From the NCBI GenBank assembly GCA_003455565.1, contig DMQW01000461.1, positions 1 to 24,983 of the forward strand: DNA of 24,983 nt, written 5' to 3'. A model generated the notes under the pieces. It searched no databases. It was not told the DNA's origin and worked only from the letters and a program-made list of their open reading frames with translations. How positions within the stretch are numbered: position 1 is the stretch's first letter; every line of letters begins with the position of its first letter. The position numbers and the translations under genes were made by a program. Source of the stretch: Limisphaerales bacterium (GTDB taxonomy: Bacteria > Verrucomicrobiota > Verrucomicrobiia > Limisphaerales > UBA11358). Of the stretch, positions 15,523-23,145 are shown piece after piece.

Positions 15523-16435
15523 CTTCGCCATTGACGTGCGCGGCGTCACGAAAAAATTCGGCGCGCGCACGGTTGTGAACGACATCGCCATGCAGGTGCG
15601 GCCCGGCGAGATTTACGGTTTTCTCGGCCCGAACGGCAGCGGCAAGACGACGTTTCTGCGGATGCTCTGCGGCCTGCTCACGCCCGACGGCGGCAGCGGC
15701 CAGTGTCTCGGCCTCGATTTCCGCCGCGAATCCAACGAGATAAAAAAACGGGTCGGCTACATGACGCAGCGGTTCAGTTTTTACGAGGATTTGAGCATCG
15801 AGGAAAATCTGGATTTCATCGCGCGGCTTTACGAGGTGCCGCAGCGGAAAATTGCCGTGCAAAAAAGTCTCGAACGGCTCGGCATGGTTGAGCGGCGCAA
15901 ACAACTTGCGGGAACTTTGTCCGGCGGCTGGAAACAACGGCTCGCGCTCGCGGCGTGTCTGATCCACGAGCCGCAATTGCTCCTGCTCGACGAACCGACG
16001 GCGGGCGTGGATCCGAAGGCGCGGCGCGATTTTTGGGAGGAGATTCACAAGCTCGCTGCCGCCGGGCTGACGTTTCTCATCACCACGCATTACATGGACG
16101 AGGCCTCGCGTTGTCATCGCCTCGGCTACATCGCCTACGGAAACCTGCTCGCGCACGGCACGGTGGCTGAAGTCGTGAAAGCCGGCGGCCTGACAACGTG
16201 GGAAGTTTCCGGCGAAAATCTCCCCGCGCTCGCGGAAAAATTGCGCGGCCTGCCGGGCGTGGAGCAAGTCGTCGCGTTCGGAACGACGTTGCACGTCAGC
16301 GGGCGTGATGCGGAAAAATTGCGCGCCAACGCCGCGCCGTTGATGACGGACGGCCAGCACTGGACGAAAATTGAATCGGGCTTGGAAGACGTGTTCATCA
16401 GTTTGATGGAAACGGCGAAGGATAATTTCTCATGA
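15509..16435 (+). CDS. ABC transporter ATPase of a YbhF-like drug/solute exporter
   Basis: A 308-residue cytoplasmic ATPase. Walker A is GPNGSGKT (40-47), the Q-loop lies in YMTQRFSFYEDLSIEENL, the signature is LSGGW (137-141, with WKQR), Walker B is LLLLDEPTAGVDP (157-169) and the H-loop is TTHYMDEA (H194). The C-terminal ~90 residues (WEVSGENLPALAEKLRGLPGV to GLEDVFISLMET) match the DrrA/YbhF-type extension. It powers the ABC-2 permease encoded next. E. coli YbhF has two fused ATPase halves; this gene encodes only one, so two copies should dimerise. The start overlaps the preceding unknown ORF by 14 bases. A palindromic repeat separates it from the permease gene. Confidence 0.95.
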   Translation: MSASDFAIDVRGVTKKFGARTVVNDIAMQVRPGEIYGFLGPNGSGKTTFLRMLCGLLTPDGGSGQCLGLDFRRESNEIKKRVGYMTQRFSFYEDLSIEENLDFIARLYEVPQRKIAVQKSLERLGMVERRKQLAGTLSGGWKQRLALAACLIHEPQLLLLDEPTAGVDPKARRDFWEEIHKLAAAGLTFLITTHYMDEASRCHRLGYIAYGNLLAHGTVAEVVKAGGLTTWEVSGENLPALAEKLRGLPGVEQVVAFGTTLHVSGRDAEKLRANAAPLMTDGQHWTKIESGLEDVFISLMETAKDNFS

Positions 16436-16450
16436 AAATTCCATATTATC

Positions 16451-16522
16451 GTAGCAGCCAATGTCAGTCGGCTCATTTTAGTTTTTGCAGAATAGTCAGA
16501 GCCAACTCACGTTGGCTGCTAC
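16451..16522. repeat. Palindromic repeat between exporter ATPase and permease genes
   Basis: Two 24-base arms, GTAGCAGCCAATGTCAGTCG... (16451-16474) and ...CACGTTGGCTGCTAC (16499-16522), match as inverted repeats at 21 of 24 positions. Each arm also folds on itself through AGCC/GGCT. The spacer contains ATTTTAGTTT. The right arm ends eight bases before the permease ATG. The same spacer word and CGTAGC arm start recur in the element at 17664. Confidence 0.88.
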
Positions 16523-16529
16523 CAAGAAC

Positions 16530-17660
16530 ATGAGTTTCAACTTCCATCGGTTTTGGGCGGTCGTCGTGAAGGAATTCATCCAGATGCGGCGCGACCGGCT
16601 GACGTTCGGGATGATGGTCGGCATCCCGATTATCCAACTCATTCTGTTCGGCTTCGCGATCAATTCGAACCCAAAACATCTACCCACGGCGATTTATGCG
16701 GCGGACAACAGCCCGTTTGCCCGCACCGTCATCTGGGCGCTGCATAACAGCAGTTATTTCGATCTCACGCGCGAGGCGCACAGCGCGGCGGAAATCAAAA
16801 CCATGCTCGCGGAAGGCGAAGTGCAATTCGCCATAACCGTGCCGGTGGATTTTTCCCGAAAACTTTTGCGCGGCGAAAAACCGGATTTGCTCCTCGAAGC
16901 CGATGCGACCGATCCATCCGCCGTTGGTTTTGCCACGGCGGCGATCAATCAATTGACGTTTTCCGTGCTGGACCGCGATTTGATCGGACCGCTGGCGAAA
17001 TTGCGCGGCAGTTCACCGCCGTTTAACCTCGTCACGCACCAGCTTTACAATCCCGAAAGCATCAGCCAATACAACATCGTGCCCGGCCTCATGGGCGTGA
17101 TGCTCACGATGACCATGGTGATGATCACCGGCCTCGCCATCACGCGCGAACGCGAACGCGGCACGATGGAAAACCTGCTCTCCACGCCCGTGCATCCGGG
17201 CGAAGTGCTGCTCGGAAAAATCGTGCCTTACATCACCATCGGCTACGTCCAGATCACGCTCATTCTGGTGGCGGCGAAACTGGTGTTCTCGGTGCCGATG
17301 GTGGGCAGTGTGCCGTTGCTGCTCGCGCTGGCGCTAATGTTCATCCTCGCCAACCTTGCGGTGGGCATCACGTTCTCGACCATCGCCAAAAACCAGTTGC
17401 AGGCGGTGCAGATGGCGTTCTTCTTTTTTCTGCCGTCGCTGTTGTTGTCGGGCTATATGTTTCCATTCCGGGGAATGCCGGACTGGGCGCAAAACATCGG
17501 CGAATGCCTGCCGCTGACGCATTTTCTGCGCGTCGTGCGCGGCATTTTGCTGAAAGGAAATGGAATGGCCGAATGCGCGCCGGACTTGTGGCCGATTGCA
17601 TTGTTCTTGCTGGTGATGCTGACAATAGGCATCAAACGCTACCGGCAGACGCTGGATTGA
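16530..17660 (+). CDS. ABC-2 type permease (YbhS/YbhR-like)
   Basis: A 376-residue inner-membrane permease. The N-terminal amphipathic RFWAVVVKEFIQMRRDRLTFG is typical for ABC-2 exporters, TM1 follows (MMVGIPIIQLILFGFAIN, about 28-45), then a large periplasmic domain to about residue 185, and five further hydrophobic segments (VPGLMGVMLTMTMVMITGLAI; IVPYITIGYVQITLILVAAKL; VPLLLALALMFILANLAVGI; AFFFFLPSLLLSGYMFPF; LWPIALFLLVMLTIGI). The ERERGTMENLLSTPV block after TM2 is the family signature. E. coli has two permease genes at this place; only one is present here, so a homodimer is likely. ATG 16530 is chosen: an ATG at 16485 would add 15 residues encoded by the palindromic repeat. Confidence 0.92.
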   Translation: MSFNFHRFWAVVVKEFIQMRRDRLTFGMMVGIPIIQLILFGFAINSNPKHLPTAIYAADNSPFARTVIWALHNSSYFDLTREAHSAAEIKTMLAEGEVQFAITVPVDFSRKLLRGEKPDLLLEADATDPSAVGFATAAINQLTFSVLDRDLIGPLAKLRGSSPPFNLVTHQLYNPESISQYNIVPGLMGVMLTMTMVMITGLAITRERERGTMENLLSTPVHPGEVLLGKIVPYITIGYVQITLILVAAKLVFSVPMVGSVPLLLALALMFILANLAVGITFSTIAKNQLQAVQMAFFFFLPSLLLSGYMFPFRGMPDWAQNIGECLPLTHFLRVVRGILLKGNGMAECAPDLWPIALFLLVMLTIGIKRYRQTLD

Positions 17661-17663
17661 TTT

Positions 17664-17746
17664 GGCGTAGCGGCGTCTCGGCAGAGCGCCGCAATCTTAT
17701 TCCGGTAATTTTAGTTTGCGGCGGTCTGCCGACGCGCGGCTACGCC
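17664..17746. repeat. Palindromic repeat overlapping the 3' end of a hypothetical gene
   Basis: Arms at 17664-17692 (GGCGTAGCGGCGTCTCGGCA...) and 17718-17746 (...CGCGCGGCTACGCC) match as inverted repeats at 25 of 29 positions, separated by an AT-rich spacer containing ATTTTAGTTT. The right arm and part of the spacer encode the last 11 residues and TAA stop of the minus-strand gene starting at 18169. Between convergent permease and hypothetical genes, the strong hairpin could also act as a terminator. Confidence 0.88.
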
Positions 17747-18169
17747 GGCAGTCTGTGCCCGAATCAATTTCGCCGCCGCCACGTGCGCGAAGACCACATC
17801 CGGCGTGCGTTGCAAGGCTTCGTCGTAATGGCGGGAAAATCCTTCACCGACCTCGGTTGCGACGAGCAGCGTTCGGGCCTGCGCCACCAGCGCGTCCACG
17901 TCGGCCACGGTCAGCGGCGCTTTCGCATCCAGCATTTCATCCATCGCGGCGATGAGCCGGGTCACGGGAGTCAGCCACGCAAACCACGGGTCGTTCGTGA
18001 GTAGTTGCAGGAATTGATACGGCGACGTGATGTTGCCGAACGTCGCTTCATAGCTGGCGCGTTCGGATTCCAGCAAGACCTTGTGCAAAGCGAGCAACGC
18101 CTCGCGCAGTTCCGTCAGGCGTTGGCGCAGACCGGCGGGTTCCGGCGGGATGAAATTTTCTTCGCTCAA
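17711..18169 (-). CDS. Hypothetical protein, helical, about 150 residues
   Basis: I do not recognise a named family, but the sequence looks like a genuine soluble helical protein: RQRLTELREALLALHKVLLESERASYEATFGNI, then SPYQFLQLLTNDPWFAWLTPVTRLIAAMDEMLDA, ADVDALVAQARTLL and GEGFSRHYDEALQRTPDVVFAHVAAAKLI. The NDPWFAWL and GFSRHYDEALQR blocks look motif-like. No signal peptide or membrane segment is visible. The start is TTG at 18169, since no in-frame ATG is suitably placed. The C-terminal GVAARRQTAAN is encoded by a palindromic repeat, so the original end probably lay near KLIRAQTA. It is convergent with the permease gene and divergent from opgG, with a second repeat on its upstream side. Confidence 0.65.
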   Translation of the reverse strand: MSEENFIPPEPAGLRQRLTELREALLALHKVLLESERASYEATFGNITSPYQFLQLLTNDPWFAWLTPVTRLIAAMDEMLDAKAPLTVADVDALVAQARTLLVATEVGEGFSRHYDEALQRTPDVVFAHVAAAKLIRAQTAGVAARRQTAAN

Positions 18170-18252
18170 GCGGCGGCAGCTTACACCGGCTGTGACCGAT
18201 CTGCGATAAAATCATTCCGCGCCGTTTTTAGTGGCAGTGTCCTGATTTGGCC

Positions 18253-18326
18253 GGAGCGCGGATTGTCCTCAATCCGCAGCGCGTGGAAAGTCTGGACGCA
18301 CTGCGAGTTGGGACAACTCGCGCTCC
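18253..18326. repeat. Composite palindromic repeat upstream of opgG
   Basis: Terminal inverted repeats GGAGCGCG (18253-18260) and CGCGCTCC (18319-18326) enclose two hairpins: GCGGATTG-TCCT-CAATCCGC (18258-18277) and GCGAGTTG-GGA-CAACTCGC (18303-18321). The rest of the 242-base gap between the hypothetical gene and opgG shows no clear promoter or gene. The modular design parallels the element inside queE, but the sequence is different. Confidence 0.88.
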
Positions 18327-18411
18327 GCAAGCAAGTTTGAAATTCAAAGCAAAACTCCCGTTTTCCGGCTGAACTTGCAAATTTCCCCGTTTTCGGTTCT
18401 CCTTGATCAAG

Positions 18412-19980
18412 ATGTGGCAAACCTTTAGGCGGTGGATTTTAATCGGAAGTCTGTCGGTCGCGTCGGTCGGCGCGGCCTCGGAATCCGCCGAGGTGAATCT
18501 CGATTACGTCGCGCAACGGGCGTTGGATCGCGCCCGCGCGCCGTTCCATTCGCCGCATGTGGAATTGCCCGCCGTGCTCCGCCCGGAAAACCTCGACTAC
18601 AACAAATACCGGCAGATCGAATTCCGCCATGACCGTGCGCTTTGGGCCGCCGCCGGTTTGCCATTCCGCGTCGAGTTTTTTCATCCGGGCTACATCTACC
18701 ACGAGCCGGTGCATGTGAATGAATTCACGCCCACGCACACCCAGCCGATCCGGTTCGTCCAGGATTTTTTTAATTACCACAAGCTGAATATCGCCAAGCA
18801 AATCCCGGCGGACACGGGCTACGCAGGTTTCCGCGTGCTGAACCAGTTGAACACGCCGGATCGCTGGGATGAACTCGGCTCGTTTCTCGGCGCGAGTTAT
18901 TTCCGGCTGCTCGGCAAAAATCTGCGTTACGGCGAATCCGCACGCGGCCTCGCGCTGGACAGCGGCGAAGGCGACCGCCCGGAGGAATTTCCCATTTTCA
19001 CCGACTGGTGGCTGGGCAAGCCCAGCAGCGGCGACAACGAACTGCACCTTTTCGCGATCCTCGACAGCGTGAGCTGCGCGGGCGCGTATGAATTTTTCAT
19101 CCGCCCCGGCGAGACGACGACGGCGAGCATCAAGACGGTTTTATATTTCCGCGAGCCGGCAAAAGTGGCGGCTGTGAACAAAGACCGGAAGCCCGTCAAG
19201 ACCATCGGTCTCGCGCCGTTGACGAGCATGTTCTGGTTCGGCAAGGACACGGAACGCAAGTTTGACGACTACCGCACGGAGGTTCACGACAGCGACGGCC
19301 TGCTCGTCCACATGGGCAACGGCGAAATTTTCTGGCGTCCGCTCGACAATCCGCCCGCGACGCGCCACCAGGTTTTTTCCGCGCCGCACATCCGTGGTTT
19401 CGGCCTGCTCCAGCGCGAACGGAATTTCGCCGCGTATCAGGACATGTTCAACCTCTACCATCAGGTGCCGAGCGTGTGGGTGGAAACGGACGGCGACTGG
19501 GGCGAAGGCGATCTGCACCTCGTCGAGTTGAGCACCAGCTACGAAGGACTCGACAACATCGTCGCGTTCTGGGATCCGAAGAACAAACCCGCGCCGCTCC
19601 AGCCGTTTCGTTTTGGCTACACGCTGCACTGGGAAGGCGGCGACGCGGATTTGAAGCGTTCGGAAAACCGCGTCGTCTCCACGCGCATCGGGCCGGACGC
19701 GCAATTTGTGGGCGCACGGCAGTTCGTGATTGATTTCGACGGGCCGAAGCTCGACGCGATTTCCGGAGACAAACCGCCGGTGGCGATTGCAAATTGCAGC
19801 GCCGGTGCCGCCATCGTGGATAATTTTGTGACGCGGAACACTTTTCTCGGAACGTGGCGCGTCATCCTGAAAATGCAGCCGAAAGCCGGCAGCCACGAGG
19901 CGATTGATCTGCGCTGCACGTTGCAGCAAGGCACGAATGCCGTCAGCGAAACCTGGACGTATCAATGGAGCCCGCCTTAA
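18412..19980 (+). CDS. opgG: Periplasmic glucan biosynthesis protein OpgG (MdoG)
   Basis: OpgG is a periplasmic protein needed for branching and release of osmoregulated periplasmic glucans. The 522-residue product has a signal peptide (FRRWILIGSLSVASVGAAS) and follows the family through its length: DYVAQRALDRARAPF, LDYNKYRQIEFRHDRALW, FRVEFFHPGYIYHEPVHVNEF, DELGSFLGASYFRLLGKNLRYGESARGLAL, EEFPIFTDWWLGKP, PLTSMFWFGKD, GFGLLQRERNFAAYQDM, PSVWVETDGDWGEGDLHLVELST, DNIVAFWDPK, and the C-terminal Ig-like part with GTWRV. The length matches E. coli OpgG (about 510). ATG at 18412 is preferred to TTG at 18403. Its stop overlaps the start of the next gene by 16 bases, indicating one operon with opgH. 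Confidence 0.95.
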   Translation: MWQTFRRWILIGSLSVASVGAASESAEVNLDYVAQRALDRARAPFHSPHVELPAVLRPENLDYNKYRQIEFRHDRALWAAAGLPFRVEFFHPGYIYHEPVHVNEFTPTHTQPIRFVQDFFNYHKLNIAKQIPADTGYAGFRVLNQLNTPDRWDELGSFLGASYFRLLGKNLRYGESARGLALDSGEGDRPEEFPIFTDWWLGKPSSGDNELHLFAILDSVSCAGAYEFFIRPGETTTASIKTVLYFREPAKVAAVNKDRKPVKTIGLAPLTSMFWFGKDTERKFDDYRTEVHDSDGLLVHMGNGEIFWRPLDNPPATRHQVFSAPHIRGFGLLQRERNFAAYQDMFNLYHQVPSVWVETDGDWGEGDLHLVELSTSYEGLDNIVAFWDPKNKPAPLQPFRFGYTLHWEGGDADLKRSENRVVSTRIGPDAQFVGARQFVIDFDGPKLDAISGDKPPVAIANCSAGAAIVDNFVTRNTFLGTWRVILKMQPKAGSHEAIDLRCTLQQGTNAVSETWTYQWSPP

Positions 19981-20612
19981 AAATTTTGCCCGATGTTTCC
20001 GGTGAAATCGCCGGACGTTCGCTGGAGGAATGGAATGCGGCCTATGTGAAAGTGGAAAATTATTTTCACGCGCTCCGCATCCGCAACAAGCCGCTGCTCG
20101 GCCGCATGGTGCTGCGCGTGCTCGAACGCGCCCAACAGCGCGCGCCCGCCGAACCCGGCCGCAGCGCCACCGAACTTTCCGCCGAGGAAATGGATAAATT
20201 TGTGACCGAATGGTTCGCGGCCGTGCTGCAAATCTCGCCGGCCGGCACCGACCAGATGCTTTCCACGCGCGGCCGGCTCGCGCTGCTGCTCTGCGACATG
20301 CCGGGCAAATGGCAGGATCAATTTTTGCGCCCCGGCCCGTGGCCGGAGGAATTCGTCGAGGCCATGCGCGAAACCTTTTTCCGTGCCGGCCCGGATTTCC
20401 AATTGTCAAAAATGGTGCCGCGTCCGCTCGACCTCGGCCCCATCACGACCCTGTCGAATTTCGGCAAACTGCCTTACGTCCGCATGATTTCGGCGTGGCT
20501 GCTGTTCGGCCTGCTGCTCGTCGCCATTTTCTGGTTCACGCACGGCGGCTTTGACCGGGTGAAATCGCAACTGTCGCTGATGCTTGAATCAGTCACCCAC
20601 CTGAATCGGTGA
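19965..20612 (+). CDS. Unknown single-TM protein encoded between opgG and opgH
   Basis: No family is recognised. The 215-residue product has a charged, mostly helical cytoplasmic-looking part (RSLEEWNAAYVKVENYFHALRIRNKPLLGRMVLRVLERAQ; SAEEMDKFVTEWFAAVLQI; STRGRLALLLCDMPGKWQDQFL; PWPEEFVEAMRETFF) and one strong C-terminal transmembrane helix (SAWLLFGLLLVAIFWFTHGGF, about 176-196). It starts inside the end of opgG (16-base overlap) and stops one base before the opgH ATG, so coupled translation and a shared role in glucan synthesis are likely. OpgH here lacks the long cytoplasmic N-terminal region of E. coli OpgH (717 against 847 residues); this protein could supply an equivalent regulatory part in trans, though no sequence similarity is evident by eye. 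Confidence 0.8.
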   Translation: MEPALKILPDVSGEIAGRSLEEWNAAYVKVENYFHALRIRNKPLLGRMVLRVLERAQQRAPAEPGRSATELSAEEMDKFVTEWFAAVLQISPAGTDQMLSTRGRLALLLCDMPGKWQDQFLRPGPWPEEFVEAMRETFFRAGPDFQLSKMVPRPLDLGPITTLSNFGKLPYVRMISAWLLFGLLLVAIFWFTHGGFDRVKSQLSLMLESVTHLNR

Positions 20613-20613
20613 T

Positions 20614-22767
20614 ATGGCTGACGCACCGACCATTTCAGTAACCCCGCTGCCCCGCGCCCGGCGCGGCTGGCGCTTGTTTCTTTTTTATTCGTCTGCTGTT
20701 TTGCTCACCGGGCTGGTCTCGATGCTATTCGCCGATCTGCTCTGGCGCACCGGCTGGTCCACGTCGCGCACGGTGCTGCTGTCGTTGTTCGTGATTCTAT
20801 TTTTGCTCACGGCCATCGGCTGCATGCACGGCATCTACGGATTTTTCATCCGTATTTTCGGGACGAAACACCGCCTCACCGCGCTGAAAAATTACCAGGA
20901 TCAAAAAATTGACGGCGTCAGCACCGCGATTGTTTTTCCGATCTACAACGAAGATCCCGTCCGCTTCTTTGAAGGTCTGCGCGCGACTTACGAATCGCTG
21001 GAACGCACCGGCCAGCTTGATCGTTTTGATTTTTTTATCCTGAGCGATTCGACCAACCCCGACCGCTGGGTCGAGGAGGAGCGCCGCTGGTCCGACCTCG
21101 TGCGCGAACTGGACGCGCTCGGAAAAATTTATTATCGCCGCCGCCTGTTCAACGAAGAACGCAAGAGCGGCAACATTCGTGACTTCCTCAACACCTGGGG
21201 CCGGCGCTACCGTTATTTTGTCTGCTGCGATGCCGACAGCGTGATGCGCGGTGAAACGCTCGTTGACCTTGTGAAATTGATGGAGGCCAGCCCGACCGTC
21301 GGGTTGATTCAAACCATGCCCGCGCTCGTGAATGCCGAGTCGCTGTTCGGCCGCATCCAGCAATTTGCCAACCGACTTTACGCGCCCGTTTTCATTTCGG
21401 GCCTGAATTATTGGGCGCTTGATCTGGGAAATTATTGGGGTCACAACGCCATCATCCGCACCGAGCCGTTCATGCAGTTTTGCGACCTGCCGCAATTGCC
21501 CGGACGCAAGCCGTTCGGCGGCCAGATTTTGAGCCACGATTTCGTCGAGGCCGCGCTGATGCTGCGCGAAAACTGGGAGGCCTGGCTCGCCTATGATCTC
21601 GAAGGCAGCTACGAGGAAGCCCCGCAGTCGCTCATCGAAAATGCCCAGCGCGAACGCCGCTGGTGCCAGGGAAATTTGCAGCACGGCCTCGTGCTGTTCG
21701 CCAAAGGTCTGCGCGGTGTGAGCCGGATGCACCTCATCCTGGGAATTTTCGGCTACGTCGCGAGTCCGCTGTGGCTCGCGTTCATGCTCACGTTCAACTG
21801 GATTTATTGGTATCAAAAATTCACCGGCCTCTCGGACATTCCGGTGGAATCGTTCAATCCGTATCTGAAAAACTGGAGCGGCACCGAACAGGCGTTTTTG
21901 GTTTTCATGATTTGCATGGTGGTCATCATGCTGCCGAAATTTTTGTCGCTCGTTGACCTCGCGCGCGACTGGCCGCGTCGCCGCGAATTCGGCGGCCTGC
22001 TCAATGCCGCCGCCGGCGTCGTGGGCGAAACCATTTTTTCCACGCTGCACGCGCCGCTGCTCATGCTCTGGCACACACGGTTTGTCATCACCAACCTCGC
22101 GGGCATCAGCGTCGGCTGGACGACGCAACGACGCAACGACGCCGGCACGGACTGGCTTTACGCGGTGCAACGGCACTGGGGCCACACGCTCATCGGCGTC
22201 GTCTGGGGCTGGTTCACCTGGCAGCTCGACCCGACGTTGTTCTGGTGGTTCACGCCGATGCTGGCGGGCATGGTTCTTTCCGTGCCGTTGAGCGTGTTGA
22301 CCAGCCGGCGCAGCCTCGGCGCGCGGGCCAGGAGCGCTGGATTATTTTTGACGCCGGAAGAAACCAAACCGCCGATGGAAATCGTCTCGCTGCGGTCGCG
22401 GTTGAAAATTCACGAGCTGACCGAAAACGCTGACGCGCCGCGCCGCACGCACGCCGGACTGGCCGAGGCCGTGCTCGATCCCTACGTCAACGCAGTTCAT
22501 GTGATGCTCCTGCGCGAAAAAGAATTGAATCCGGTGTATGCCGAGCAGTTCGCCAAGCTCGGCGCGGGCAGCGACGCGGTGCGTCTGCTCGGTGAAAAAA
22601 TTCTGGCCGACGGCCCGGACAAATTAAAACCGTCCGAACGCGTGGCCGTGATGGCCGACCAGCGCGTGATGGTGTGGCTGCATCAACAGGCGTGGCTGCG
22701 CCCGGAGGAAAAACTCGCGCCGTGGTGGAAGGCGATGATCCGCGAGTTCAGCCACCGGGAAAATTGA
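20614..22767 (+). CDS. opgH: Glucans biosynthesis glucosyltransferase H
   Basis: OpgH (MdoH) is an inner-membrane GT2 enzyme that makes the linear beta-1,2-glucan backbone from UDP-glucose and passes it to the periplasm. The 717-residue product has two N-terminal TM segments (LFLFYSSAVLLTGLVSMLFADLL; VLLSLFVILFLLTAIGCMHGIYGF). The catalytic domain follows: FPIYNEDPVRFFEGLRATYESL, ILSDSTNPD (D145), CCDADSVM (D206, D208), ILSHDFVEAALM (D309) and RERRWCQGN (R349, W350), then several C-terminal TM segments. Compared with E. coli OpgH it lacks most of the cytoplasmic N-terminal region. The gene starts one base after the preceding stop and shares an operon with opgG. Possible control by osmolarity cannot be read from the sequence. 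It ends with HREN, followed by a short AT-richer gap. Confidence 0.95.
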   Translation: MADAPTISVTPLPRARRGWRLFLFYSSAVLLTGLVSMLFADLLWRTGWSTSRTVLLSLFVILFLLTAIGCMHGIYGFFIRIFGTKHRLTALKNYQDQKIDGVSTAIVFPIYNEDPVRFFEGLRATYESLERTGQLDRFDFFILSDSTNPDRWVEEERRWSDLVRELDALGKIYYRRRLFNEERKSGNIRDFLNTWGRRYRYFVCCDADSVMRGETLVDLVKLMEASPTVGLIQTMPALVNAESLFGRIQQFANRLYAPVFISGLNYWALDLGNYWGHNAIIRTEPFMQFCDLPQLPGRKPFGGQILSHDFVEAALMLRENWEAWLAYDLEGSYEEAPQSLIENAQRERRWCQGNLQHGLVLFAKGLRGVSRMHLILGIFGYVASPLWLAFMLTFNWIYWYQKFTGLSDIPVESFNPYLKNWSGTEQAFLVFMICMVVIMLPKFLSLVDLARDWPRRREFGGLLNAAAGVVGETIFSTLHAPLLMLWHTRFVITNLAGISVGWTTQRRNDAGTDWLYAVQRHWGHTLIGVVWGWFTWQLDPTLFWWFTPMLAGMVLSVPLSVLTSRRSLGARARSAGLFLTPEETKPPMEIVSLRSRLKIHELTENADAPRRTHAGLAEAVLDPYVNAVHVMLLREKELNPVYAEQFAKLGAGSDAVRLLGEKILADGPDKLKPSERVAVMADQRVMVWLHQQAWLRPEEKLAPWWKAMIREFSHREN

Positions 22768-22799
22768 CGGGGCAAATTGCTGCCGAGATTGAATTAAAA

Positions 22800-22825
22800 G
22801 TAGGAATGTGTGTGAAAATTCCTAC
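22800..22825. promoter_or_regulatory. Inverted repeat GTAGGAAT-N10-ATTCCTAC after opgH
   Basis: A perfect 8-bp inverted repeat lies 33 bases after the opgH stop and just upstream of the vapBC promoter. There is no T-tract, so a terminator is less likely than an operator or transition-state protein site, but both remain possible. Confidence 0.45.
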
Positions 22826-22826
22826 A

Positions 22827-22863
22827 AATATGAATTGACGGACTTTCGTTGTCTGTTCATATT
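22827..22863 (+). promoter_or_regulatory. Sigma70-like promoter embedded in an inverted repeat, for the toxin-antitoxin pair
   Basis: TTGACG (22835-22840) is separated by exactly 17 bases from CATATT (22858-22863), a good -35/-10 pair. The arms AATATGAA (22827-22834) and TTCATATT (22856-22863) form a perfect 8-bp inverted repeat that borders the -35 and covers the -10, the expected place for antitoxin autorepression. Transcription would begin near 22870, the start codon itself, implying a very short or absent leader. Confidence 0.6.
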
Positions 22864-22869
22864 AAGATT

Positions 22870-23145
22870 ATGAATATGACTGAAGCTGCGAACGCTGTCT
22901 GGTTCACAACCAAAGGCCAGGTGGTGATTCCCTTGCGGCTGCGCAAGCAATTTCACATTGAAGACGGCACCAAGGCCATTTTGGAAGCTACGCCCGACGG
23001 CATTCTTTTGAAACCCGTGACTGCCGCCCTCATCAAGCGCGGACGCGGCATCCTCAAGCGCAAGCCGGGTGACAAGTCGTTTGCCGAGGAGTGGGCCGCA
23101 TACAAACAGCACGAGAAGGAGTTGGAGGATCGTCATGCCCGCTAA
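22870..23145 (+). CDS. AbrB/SpoVT-fold antitoxin (VapB-type)
   Basis: This 91-residue protein has the swapped-hairpin AbrB fold signature near its N-terminus: VWFTTKGQVVIPLRLRKQFHIEDGTKAILEATPDGILLKPV (about 9-49). That is the DNA-binding domain used by VapB and MazE-type antitoxins. The C-terminal part (GRGILKRKPGDKSFAEEWAAYKQHEKELEDRHAR) is charged and likely unfolded until it binds the toxin. It should neutralise the PIN toxin encoded next (11-base overlap) and repress the promoter just upstream. ATG at 22870 or 22876 is the start; in-frame TTG at 22849 would lie inside the promoter and is rejected. Confidence 0.88.
   Translation: MNMTEAANAVWFTTKGQVVIPLRLRKQFHIEDGTKAILEATPDGILLKPVTAALIKRGRGILKRKPGDKSFAEEWAAYKQHEKELEDRHAR

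Noticed and set aside
15452..16360. Minus-strand frame of 302 codons opposite the ABC ATPase
   Set aside because: Shadow of an ATPase whose Walker and signature motifs are all on the plus strand.
16485..16529. Earlier start for the ABC-2 permease
   Set aside because: The 15 extra residues are encoded by the right part of a palindromic repeat, while the family N-terminus begins at 16530.
16451..18326. CRISPR array suggested by repeated hairpins
   Set aside because: The elements are few, differ in sequence, have unequal spacing and lack nearby cas genes.
18228..18410. Small minus-strand frame of 60 codons upstream of opgG
   Set aside because: It lies almost wholly in a palindromic repeat and has no protein-like features.
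19141..20409. Minus-strand frame of 422 codons opposite opgG and the unknown gene
   Set aside because: Arg-rich sequence without motifs; it spans two real, overlapping plus-strand genes.
20797..22185. Minus-strand frame of 462 codons opposite opgH
   Set aside because: Composition (Arg, His, Glu, Ala-rich) is typical of the antisense of a GC-rich gene; opgH motifs are intact on the other strand.
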